DNA of 43,958 bases. Source: QZLE01 sp033852075 (GTDB taxonomy: Bacteria; Pseudomonadota; Gammaproteobacteria; QZLD01). Position 1 is the first letter of the stretch; the number at the start of each line of letters is the position of its first letter. The stretch lies in contig JAWSVC010000041.1 in the NCBI GenBank assembly GCA_033852075.1, positions 1-43,958 on the forward strand, in the 5' to 3' direction. Shown piece by piece: positions 33,380 through 41,075 of this stretch. The notes below the pieces were generated by a model. That model searched no databases and was not told the origin of the DNA. It saw only the letters and a program-made list of their open reading frames with translations. Both the position numbers and the translations under genes were made by a program.

Positions 33380-34237
33380 TTATTTTTTCTGTGCGATATT
33401 ACATTTAACACATGGATCAACATCCATTTCTTCAGTTAATCTATGATCCATATCTCTTGCAGGATTATCTGTACGCGGATGCCCAGTGATTCGAGCAGGA
33501 ATACCAGCCACTGTCACATGAGCAGGGACATCTTCCAAAACTACAGAACTGGCAGCAATAATGGCTCCTTCATTAACTTCTATATTGCCAAGCACTTTTG
33601 CACCGGCACCAATAAGCACCCCATGGCGAACCTTGGGGTGACGATCACCTTTTTCATTACCGGTTCCACCTAGCGTTACTGCATGCAGTAGCGAAACATT
33701 ATCTTCAACCACAGCAGTCTCACCAATTACAATTCCGTGTGCATGGTCAAGAAATATACCAGTACCTATCTGCGCTCCCGGATGAATATCAACACTAAAT
33801 ACCTCAGACATTCTGCTTTGAATAAACATCGCCAGAAACTTACGCCCTTTGCGCCAATACCAGTTGGCAATACGATAACACTGCAAAGCCTGATAACCTT
33901 TGAAATACAACAATGATGCTACATAACCAGTGCATGCAGGATCACGTTCTGATATTACCTGTAGGTCGATACAGGCAGATTCAACAATTTTAGGATCTTC
34001 ACGTAATGGATCTGCAATTATCTTCATCCAATTTCTATCAGCCAGAGTTGTTCCACCAAGCTTACTGGCAAGATGAAACATGAGCACATCCGCAAAAGTT
34101 TTGTGGTAAGTTACTGTTGAAAATATATAGGTAGAAAGCAAAGGTTCATTTTCAAGTTCCTGCTCTGCTTCACGTTCAATTTCTAACCATAATTTATCTG
34201 GATTAAGATAATCCTGTTTTGGCTCTGTCATAGACAT
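33380..34237 (-). CDS. cysE: Serine O-acetyltransferase
   Basis: 285 residues. Acetylates L-serine with acetyl-CoA as the first step of cysteine synthesis. The N-terminal helical domain (about 1-150) is followed by left-handed hexapeptide repeats: VDIHPGAQIGTGIFLDHAHG, VIGETAVVEDNVSLLHAVTLGG, the flexible loop TGNEKGDRHPKV, and GAKVLGNIEVNEGA. Catalytic His residues in DHAHG and RHPKV are present. The C-terminal tail, which binds cysteine synthase and carries feedback inhibition in the family, ends VDPCVKCNIAQKK and, unusually, contains two Cys. Start ATG 34237 with AAGG upstream; M3 at 34231 is possible. It precedes ilvB by about 115 bases. Confidence 0.96.
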   Translation of the reverse strand: MSMTEPKQDYLNPDKLWLEIEREAEQELENEPLLSTYIFSTVTYHKTFADVLMFHLASKLGGTTLADRNWMKIIADPLREDPKIVESACIDLQVISERDPACTGYVASLLYFKGYQALQCYRIANWYWRKGRKFLAMFIQSRMSEVFSVDIHPGAQIGTGIFLDHAHGIVIGETAVVEDNVSLLHAVTLGGTGNEKGDRHPKVRHGVLIGAGAKVLGNIEVNEGAIIAASSVVLEDVPAHVTVAGIPARITGHPRTDNPARDMDHRLTEEMDVDPCVKCNIAQKK

Positions 34238-34333
34238 TTAACCTTGATTTTGTTTACTAAAATTCTAATTTAAGAATAGCTTGTTGGTTATAAAATAACA
34301 CGCTTGCCTTACATATAAAACGGATTAAAACAA

Positions 34334-34362
34334 AAAAGCCTTACTAAATCAGTAAGGCTTTT
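34334..34362 (-). terminator. Rho-independent terminator after dapL
   Basis: AAAAGCCTTACT (34334-34345) pairs perfectly with AGTAAGGCTTTT (34351-34362) over a 5-base loop. On the minus strand the stem is followed by TTTTTTG, a full T-tract, 24 bases after the dapL stop codon. This separates dapL from cysE-ilvB. Confidence 0.88.
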
Positions 34363-34385
34363 CAAATTAAACTTAAATAGTGAAA

Positions 34386-35618
34386 TTAAAATACCAATTC
34401 AAGCTTAGCTAAACGTTTTTCAATCTCATCCATTATTGCCTTTTCTTCTTCAGGACCTTTAGCATCAAAAGTCATTGAAAAACGGATAAATGCACCAGCA
34501 TCATCCCAAGGTACCGTAGAGATCAAGGCATTCTTGATCAGGTACTCAGAAACCTCTTCTGCATTATTAAATGTAATACCAGATTTGGTTCCTTTTGGAG
34601 CAGGCACATAACAATAGAATGTTCCCTTTGGTTTTACCGCTTTAAAACCAACTCTTTGCAGACCTTCAACCAATAGATCAAATCTTCTGGAATACTTATC
34701 ACTAGTAGCGGCGGTAATCTCAGTATGCTCTAGAGCATAGATACCTGCTTTTTGAATTGCACGAAATTGACCTGAATCAGTATTATCCTTAACAGTAGCA
34801 TATGCCTTAACCATCTTAGGGTTACCAACAACAAAGGCAAGTCTCCAACCTGTCATATTAAATGCTTTTGACAGTGAATGTACTTCAATACCTACATCCA
34901 TAGCACCTTCTATAGAAAGGAAGCTTAGTGGTTCTACACCATCAAATGTCAGAGCAGCATAAGCAGCATCATGCACAACAGCGATATGGTTTTCTTTAGC
35001 AAAGGCAACTACCTTTTCAAAAAACTCTTTAGTCGCAACCTGCCCGGTTGGGTTATTTGGATAGTTAATGTATAGAAGCTTAGCTCTCTTTAAGATATCA
35101 GCAGGAATTTCAGAAAAATCTGGATAGAAATCATTCTCTTGCAGCAAAGGAAGATTATAAACCTCTCCTCCAAGATATTTGGTATGAGTTGCTGATACAG
35201 GGTAACCAGGGGTTGTTTGAATTAAAACATCACCAGGATTGATAAGACACTGCGGAAGCATTGCCAATACAGGTTTAGAACCAATACCATGCACAATACT
35301 TTCAGCTGGATTTTCAATCTCTACATCAAACACATTTTTCATATATACAGCGGCAGCTTGCTGAAATTCAGGAATACCATTATCTGCATACCATCTGTTT
35401 TCTGGTTTACCTGCCTCTTCCGCCAAACGCGCAACAACAGCAGCATCTGCAGCTTGATCTGGTTCGCCAACACCCATGTCGATTAATTCGATATCAGGGT
35501 GCATCTCTTTCGCCGCCGCTTTGGCTCTTTTGATCTTCTCAAACTTATAGATTGCGGTTGATTTACCAAACTGTTTTCCACCCAAACGTTCTGATATTAA
35601 ATCTTCAAAAAAATCCAC
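34386..35618 (-). CDS. dapL: LL-diaminopimelate aminotransferase
   Basis: 410 residues, class I/II PLP aminotransferase. It converts tetrahydrodipicolinate directly to LL-diaminopimelate, bypassing the succinylase steps of lysine and peptidoglycan synthesis. Evidence: the N-terminal GKSTAIYKFEKIKRAKAAA and IDMGVGEPDQAAD segments characteristic of DapL, YADNGIPEFQ, YINYPNNPTGQ, HDAAYAALTFDG, and the PLP lysine at about 251 in HSLSKAFNMTGWR. The length and the N-terminal pattern fit DapL better than generic aspartate or alanine aminotransferases. The start is GTG at 35618 with AAGGAG about 6 bases upstream. It is a single-gene transcript with its own terminator. DapL is uncommon in gammaproteobacteria, which normally use DapC/ArgD. 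Confidence 0.9.
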   Translation of the reverse strand: MDFFEDLISERLGGKQFGKSTAIYKFEKIKRAKAAAKEMHPDIELIDMGVGEPDQAADAAVVARLAEEAGKPENRWYADNGIPEFQQAAAVYMKNVFDVEIENPAESIVHGIGSKPVLAMLPQCLINPGDVLIQTTPGYPVSATHTKYLGGEVYNLPLLQENDFYPDFSEIPADILKRAKLLYINYPNNPTGQVATKEFFEKVVAFAKENHIAVVHDAAYAALTFDGVEPLSFLSIEGAMDVGIEVHSLSKAFNMTGWRLAFVVGNPKMVKAYATVKDNTDSGQFRAIQKAGIYALEHTEITAATSDKYSRRFDLLVEGLQRVGFKAVKPKGTFYCYVPAPKGTKSGITFNNAEEVSEYLIKNALISTVPWDDAGAFIRFSMTFDAKGPEEEKAIMDEIEKRLAKLELVF

Positions 35619-35745
35619 GGCAACTCCTTAAAATATGGTTAATTCTTGGGGACACATGCTACCTTGGATACTTTAGAAAAACAACTGTATATAGATATTA
35701 AAAATGACTATCTATTTGGCAAGCCAAGACAATCTATAACTAACT

Positions 35746-36081
35746 TTATGCGATAAGATTTTTTATTTTTAACCGAGCATAAATCATAACAATTAACACT
35801 AAAAAACCAAGAACAGCTATCTTTTTTATTATATTAGGGTATTTTCGGTTCCATTGTATTCGTATAGATTCACATACACTTATTGGTTGTCCTTTTTGCA
35901 TTCTTGGAAGAACCCATTGTTCAAACTCTTTTTCAGGGAATAAATTCCTATTTAATGTTTTATACAATGCAATTTGATCTTCAATAACAAATATTTCTCT
36001 ATCAAATTTTATCGATTCAGCTCTTCCTCTGACCACTTGCCCATACCCATCATCGCCGAATTCATATACTAAGTGCGACAA
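35746..36081 (-). CDS. Hypothetical protein with C-terminal membrane anchor, probably 5'-truncated
   Basis: Not recognised. Up to 111 residues from a TTG at 36081 with no ribosome-binding site. The frame stays open upstream to a TGA at 36121-36123 but has no ATG, GTG or TTG start with a good site there, so the 5' end may be missing. Visible: an acidic-basic soluble part (residues 1-85: EFGDDGYGQVVRGRAESIKF, EKEFEQWVLPRM) and one hydrophobic segment IIKKIAVLGFLVLIVMIYARL at the C-terminus, followed by a basic tail. This could be a tail-anchored inner-membrane protein. An IS30-like remnant lies just upstream, a plausible cause of truncation. Confidence 0.45.
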   Translation of the reverse strand: MSHLVYEFGDDGYGQVVRGRAESIKFDREIFVIEDQIALYKTLNRNLFPEKEFEQWVLPRMQKGQPISVCESIRIQWNRKYPNIIKKIAVLGFLVLIVMIYARLKIKNLIA

Positions 36082-36144
36082 TTTTAAAAAAATAGTAGTG
36101 ACCTGTGGTAATGGTATTTTTCAACTCCGACCAAGAAACAAATA

Positions 36145-36228
36145 ATGCCAATGAAACATCAACAAATCACTACTGAAGAAAGGTATACCCTTTCTGCGTA
36201 TAAAAAAACAAATAGAAATTTTAACTAA
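36145..36228 (+). pseudogene. Remnant of an IS30-family transposase N-terminus
   Basis: A 27-codon open stretch reads MPMKHQQITTEERYTLSAYK then a few residues to a stop. The pattern QxTxEERYxLxAxKK is that of the first helix of IS30-family transposases, which normally continues into a helix-turn-helix and a DDE domain. Neither follows. No terminal inverted repeats were identified. The nearby membrane-anchored ORF on the other strand lacks its 5' end. Confidence 0.5.
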
Positions 36229-36254
36229 ACCAAGAATTGATCAATGTAATGGCA

Positions 36255-38615
36255 TTAAATACTATCTATAATTTTTTGGTAAAGCGTATCCGGATCTATA
36301 GGCTTATTTAGCACCGAATAATTATTTTTTAAAATATTCTTTTTAACAATTTCACTAGTATCGGCAGTTATTATTATTGCAGGAATTATTTTTCCTGTTA
36401 TTTCAAAAATCTGTTTAATGGCATCCACTCCTGTTTCATCATCCCCAAGATGAAAATCAGAAAGAATAATATCAATATGAACATCTTCCGATTCTAAAAT
36501 ATCTAAAATTTCTTCTCCAGATGTAGCAAGAATAGTATTACATCCCCATCTGGTTAATAAACGATCCATTGCATCTAAGATATCAATTTCATTCTCGAGA
36601 CAAAGAATCGTTTTCCCTTTAAGACTACTTGCTGGTAAATTATTTACTTTGGGTTCTGTAACATCAAGATACATATCCTTAGCATTTGACATGGGCACTT
36701 CAACTGAAAAAACAGAACCTTTACCAACAACAGATTTGAGTAATATTTTATATCCCAATATTTTCGAGATTCTATCAACAATTGCCAGACCTAACCCAAA
36801 ACGATGTTCATCAACTACATCAGAACTATTTACACGAACAAATTCCTGAAAAATCTCTTTTTGTTTATGTTTAGGAATACCAAGCCCAGTATCCCACACC
36901 TGAATATGAACACTATCTTTAGTTCTTCTACACCCCAATAAAACGCTGCCAAATTTTGTATAACGTATGGCATTAGATACCAAGTTATTAATTATATGTC
37001 TTAATAATTGTTTATCACTATTAACACACAAGGATGTTTTAGCCACCCGAAAATTAATATTTGCATTTTGAGCAATAATTGCAAATGCTCCTTCTGATTC
37101 TTGAAATACATTATTCAATTTAAAAGATTCGATTTTCGGTTTAACTGATCCGGAATTAAGTTTAGATATTTCTACCAATTCTGAAATCAGCAATTTAGCA
37201 GATTCAAGCGACTTGTTTATTTTTTCAACTAAATCAGCATTTTCATTACTTAGGTTTTCTAATTGAAGAAGTGAAGAAAAGAGTTTGGCAGATGTTAATG
37301 GCTGTAACAAATCATGACTAATTGCGGTCAAAAACCTGGTTTTACTTTGATTAGACTCGTCTGCAGCATGCTTTGCCTGTTTAAATTCTATATTTAACTT
37401 TGCCAGCGAATTAGTATTTTGTTCAATTGTATGGATCATCTCATTCATTGAAATTGACAGTTCTCCAATTTCATTTTGACTTACCACATTAGAACGAACT
37501 GACAAATCACCATTTTTTACTTTTTTCGCTACATCAGATAATTTTCTGATTGAATTTGAAATATTTTTCACAATAGTAAGCGAAGCATAATTGATTAATA
37601 CTAAGAAAATAATCGCTGCAAATAATATTAAATTTTTAAGTTTGTTCACAGCCTGAAAAAGCTCATCCTCATCAACAGAAAGAACTAAATACCAATCATA
37701 ATCATCAACATATCTTATCCATGCAATTTTATTGTTTATAATTGCTTTGAAATAGCCTGTATTATTTTGGTGTTGTATTTTTTTATCTAAAGAAAACTTT
37801 TTCTCAATTTCGCTATAAATTTTACTATCAATTTCTGAAATTTTCTTATTTTGATATTTAATGTTCGGGTGAGCAATAATCAATTTTGAACCATTAAATA
37901 TGCAAACTTCTCCACTATTCCTATATTTATTTTCTTTAACTAAAGAATTTATTTTTGAAATTTGTTCTTCTTGCCGAGAAGATACTTCAGAATAAACTGA
38001 TTCAATATCTACTTCCGATATAACTATTAACCCTAAATTAGGTATTTTTTTATAAAATATCATTTTTGATATCAAACCATTTTTGCTATCAACCCAATAA
38101 TCACTAAATCCACTATTTTCTTTTATAGCTCGTTTATATATAGTTTCGTAAGCTTTATTACCATAATAATCTCGGAAATTACTTGCACTTTTATTTATCT
38201 GTTTACTATCGGGATGATAAAGGATTTTACCATTTACGCCCATTATCCAAACAAGACCATTTTCACTAAATTCCATAGTTTTTGGGAACTTAGAAACATT
38301 TTCTACAATATCGACCAGATCAGTATACTGCTCAGATCTACTGATAATCTCATTAACTTTTATTAAGGTAATATCCCTCAAACGTTTTTTTTGCTCTTTA
38401 AAAGTAGATTGCCAGAAGGTATCTATTGCCTCAGACTCACTATCTATCCTTTGGATTAAACTATTTAAAAAAACATGAGCAGATTCTTCTTGAATAGCAT
38501 AAAGGTTATTTTCAAGAAAGGGAATTGCTATAAAAAAAATTGCAATTAGAAATATGCAAATTATTATATGCGAATAGATAAAGACTTGGCGAAATATTTT
38601 TGATGAAAAAAACAT
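36255..38615 (-). CDS. Cache-HAMP hybrid sensor histidine kinase
   Basis: 786 residues. A transmembrane segment at about 10-32 and a second at about 325-345 bracket a roughly 290-residue periplasmic region with two Cache-like units (SENGLVWIMGVNGKILYHPD; GEVCIFNGSKLIIAHPN; AWIRYVDDYDWYLVLSVDED). HAMP (about 350-400), then HisKA with AISHDLLQPLTSAK (His434), HATPase with NNLVSNAIRYT, WDTGLGIPKH and FGLGLAIV, and a C-terminal receiver with Asp720 in ILSDFHLGDDETG. The HDLLQPL form of the H-box is the one seen in the NahK/ErcS' group of kinases. It follows the LuxR-type regulator by 13 bases and is its likely partner. The ligand is an unknown extracytoplasmic small molecule. Confidence 0.93.
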   Translation of the reverse strand: MFFSSKIFRQVFIYSHIIICIFLIAIFFIAIPFLENNLYAIQEESAHVFLNSLIQRIDSESEAIDTFWQSTFKEQKKRLRDITLIKVNEIISRSEQYTDLVDIVENVSKFPKTMEFSENGLVWIMGVNGKILYHPDSKQINKSASNFRDYYGNKAYETIYKRAIKENSGFSDYWVDSKNGLISKMIFYKKIPNLGLIVISEVDIESVYSEVSSRQEEQISKINSLVKENKYRNSGEVCIFNGSKLIIAHPNIKYQNKKISEIDSKIYSEIEKKFSLDKKIQHQNNTGYFKAIINNKIAWIRYVDDYDWYLVLSVDEDELFQAVNKLKNLILFAAIIFLVLINYASLTIVKNISNSIRKLSDVAKKVKNGDLSVRSNVVSQNEIGELSISMNEMIHTIEQNTNSLAKLNIEFKQAKHAADESNQSKTRFLTAISHDLLQPLTSAKLFSSLLQLENLSNENADLVEKINKSLESAKLLISELVEISKLNSGSVKPKIESFKLNNVFQESEGAFAIIAQNANINFRVAKTSLCVNSDKQLLRHIINNLVSNAIRYTKFGSVLLGCRRTKDSVHIQVWDTGLGIPKHKQKEIFQEFVRVNSSDVVDEHRFGLGLAIVDRISKILGYKILLKSVVGKGSVFSVEVPMSNAKDMYLDVTEPKVNNLPASSLKGKTILCLENEIDILDAMDRLLTRWGCNTILATSGEEILDILESEDVHIDIILSDFHLGDDETGVDAIKQIFEITGKIIPAIIITADTSEIVKKNILKNNYSVLNKPIDPDTLYQKIIDSI

Positions 38616-38628
38616 CCTAAATCACTCT

Positions 38629-39264
38629 TCATTCATCCATCAATTGCAATCTTCTTGCCAATACAGCAACGTGAGATCTGGTTTTGACATTTAATGTTTT
38701 CATTATTGAAGAAACATGAGATTTTGCTGTGGATAATGAAATAAATAAAGTATCAGCTATCTGCTGATTAGAATATCCTTCGGTTAGCAATTTAAAAACA
38801 CTGAATTGACGCGTTGAAAGGTTAGATAAATTCTCTGCAACCTTTCGGTATTCCTCATCAATGTCGGAATTAATTTCAACTGCCGCTGGGACCCAGATAT
38901 TACCATTATATACAGAGGAAATTGCTTCAACCATTTCTTCCATAGGAATTGATTTTGGAATATACCCATTAGCACCATAATTAATCGCCTCGTTTATTAT
39001 ACTGGGCTCTTCACGAGCAGACATAATTATGATTGGTACCTTAGGAAAAGTACTTCTAAGAAAGATTAGACCTGAAAAACCGTATACCCCCGGCATAGAT
39101 AAATCGAGAATAATTAACTCCGGCTCTGTTTTTGATTCAACTATCTCATGAAGTGTTTCTAAAGATCCTGCAGTAACTGTGGAAACTTCAGAAAAAGATT
39201 TTTCCAACATGCGATATATTGCATCACAAAAAGCCGGATGATCATCTGCAACTAGACATAACAT
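38629..39264 (-). CDS. LuxR/NarL-family response regulator
   Basis: 211 residues. Receiver domain 1-120 with acidic pocket ADDHP, phospho-acceptor Asp54 in IILDLSMPG, conserved Ser/Thr in IMSAREEP and Lys in YIPKSIPMEE. A C-terminal helix-turn-helix of the LuxR/NarL type spans about 145-205: NLSTRQFSVFKLLTEGYSNQ, SLSTAKSHVSSIMKTLNV. It is first in an operon with the hybrid kinase 13 bases downstream. Layout resembles the ErdR/AgmR-type regulators paired with HDLLQPL kinases in pseudomonads (comparison from memory). Targets unknown. No strong ribosome-binding site before ATG 39264. Confidence 0.93.
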   Translation of the reverse strand: MLCLVADDHPAFCDAIYRMLEKSFSEVSTVTAGSLETLHEIVESKTEPELIILDLSMPGVYGFSGLIFLRSTFPKVPIIIMSAREEPSIINEAINYGANGYIPKSIPMEEMVEAISSVYNGNIWVPAAVEINSDIDEEYRKVAENLSNLSTRQFSVFKLLTEGYSNQQIADTLFISLSTAKSHVSSIMKTLNVKTRSHVAVLARRLQLMDE

Positions 39265-39569
39265 AACTGCACCATTTATTATTCAAAAATTAATGTGAAA
39301 CTAGTTTTTATAGGTAATTATAGCTTTCAATATTAAATTGTTTTTATAAAAGCATATTGAAACAACCAATACCCCATTAATATTTAATTATTTTCACTTA
39401 TTCAGTAATAGTACCAACTAAGTAAAGCCCATACTCATTATTATAATTTTGATAAAAAAATCAATTATTTTTGCAATAACCAGTATTTTGAGTGGGTACA
39501 TAGTTAACACTGTAACTAATACTTTGTATTTCTGATATCCTTATACCATCTTTAATAAATGGAATTATT
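39265..39569. other. Intergenic region between divergent response regulator and xseA
   Basis: About 305 AT-rich bases with no gene, strong inverted repeat or recognisable RNA. It presumably holds the two divergent promoters. Several A/T runs obscure any -10 assignment. Confidence 0.5.
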
Positions 39570-40916
39570 ATGTCCCAACAACCAAGCCAGATCCTTTCAG
39601 TATCCGAATTAAACAGAGAAGCAAAGTACCTTCTTGAAACATCATTTCCATTAATCTGGGTAGAAGGTGAAATTAGCAATCTTGCCCAACCGGGATCTGG
39701 TCATATGTATTTTTCCCTTAAGGACGAACGTGCACAGGTTCGTTGCGCCATGTTTAAAAACCGTAACATACGCATTAGATTTCATCCTCAAAATGGCCAA
39801 AAGGTAATGATTCAAGCCAGAGTTAGCTTGTTTGAAGGCAGAGGCGAATTTCAGCTTATTGTAGAACAGATGCAGGAATATGGGATTGGTGACCTGCATA
39901 AAAAATTTGAACGGCTAAAACAAAAATTGGATCAAGAAGGTCTTTTTGCCGCTGAAAATAAAAAAGATATACCTTTATTCCCAAAAACTATTGGCGTTAT
40001 AACATCTCCCACAGGGGCTGCAATACGTGACATTATAAGTGTATTAAAAAGGAGATATCCTTTAGCTGATGTATTAATTTACCCGTCTCTGGTACAGGGA
40101 GAAACAGCTGCTACCGATATATGCAAAGCCATTTCCAAAGCAGAATCTGATCAGCGCTGTGATCTACTGATAGTAGCTCGTGGAGGCGGATCTATTGAAG
40201 ATCTTTGGCCGTTTAATGAAGAAATAGTTTCCAGAAAGATTCACCACTGTGATATTCCTGTGGTTAGCGGTGTTGGCCATGAAACCGACTTTACTATTTG
40301 CGATTTCGTAGCTGATCTTAGAGCCCCTACTCCTTCTGCTGCTGCAGAGTTGGTAACTCCTGACATCAGCGAAATCGCATACAGAATTGATCGTTTAGAA
40401 ATCAAAGCCAGACAACTTATTGAAGGAAAAATCTACTTGCTACAGAACAGTCTGGATCTTGCAGCGCAAAAATTACAACAGCAAAAACCTTCAAATAAGA
40501 TAACTCACGATAAACAAGTATTAGAGCACCTAAAGCACAAACTCAATAGTTTGATAGCCAGCAAAATAAGTCATGCTAAACAGTCAATTGCTATTTCAAA
40601 AGAAAAATTAAAAAACAACTCACCTTCTATAAAAGTTGAAAACTATAAAAACAGAGTATCTTCAATAAATTCTAAACTACAGGTATTAATGAACAATAAC
40701 ATCAAGCTACATCAACAAAAAATCGAAGCACTTGCTCGTAACCTTAATGCAGTAAGCCCGCTGCAAACCATTGCCCGCGGCTACTCGGTTCTTGAAACAC
40801 AAGACAAACAGGTAATATCATCTATTGAACAAATTTCCTCTGGTGATACCATCACAGCCAGGATTTCAAATGGTTCATTAAAATGCAGAGTTACTGAAAA
40901 GCATTCTTTGAACTAA
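39570..40916 (+). CDS. xseA: Exodeoxyribonuclease VII large subunit
   Basis: 448 residues, standard length. N-terminal OB-fold (ILSVSELNREAKYLLETSFP, IWVEGEISNLAQPGSGHMYF), then the catalytic domain: IGVITSPTGAAIRDII, the LIVARGGGSIEDLWPFNEE segment, and SGVGHETDFTICDFVADLRA followed by APTPSAAAELV. The long coiled-coil region (about 275-390) binds several XseB small subunits. The C-terminal domain has LQTIARGYSVLE. The enzyme degrades single-stranded DNA from both ends to oligonucleotides in repair. No xseB is adjacent (it usually lies elsewhere, near ispA). Ribosome-binding site GGAATT is modest. Confidence 0.96.
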   Translation: MSQQPSQILSVSELNREAKYLLETSFPLIWVEGEISNLAQPGSGHMYFSLKDERAQVRCAMFKNRNIRIRFHPQNGQKVMIQARVSLFEGRGEFQLIVEQMQEYGIGDLHKKFERLKQKLDQEGLFAAENKKDIPLFPKTIGVITSPTGAAIRDIISVLKRRYPLADVLIYPSLVQGETAATDICKAISKAESDQRCDLLIVARGGGSIEDLWPFNEEIVSRKIHHCDIPVVSGVGHETDFTICDFVADLRAPTPSAAAELVTPDISEIAYRIDRLEIKARQLIEGKIYLLQNSLDLAAQKLQQQKPSNKITHDKQVLEHLKHKLNSLIASKISHAKQSIAISKEKLKNNSPSIKVENYKNRVSSINSKLQVLMNNNIKLHQQKIEALARNLNAVSPLQTIARGYSVLETQDKQVISSIEQISSGDTITARISNGSLKCRVTEKHSLN

Positions 40917-41075
40917 TACATAATTAAGCTGAGAACCAGTCCGCAAATTTGACAATTTCATTATTTGCTTATATAGTGTTTGCTTAATGAAAAAATATAA
41001 ATAATCTTTTCATCGATAGTATTTATTGTACTCATCAGAATGAAAAACCACCCCGTTATTAAAAGAGATAAACAC

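Noticed and set aside
35619..35745. Possible lysine or other riboswitch upstream of dapL
   Set aside because: Only a 5-bp TTGGC/GCCAA palindrome at 35716-35727 was seen; the region is too short and lacks a conserved aptamer.
40917..41075. GCAAAT/ATTTGC inverted repeat after xseA as a terminator
   Set aside because: Only six AT-rich pairs and no T-run after the stem.
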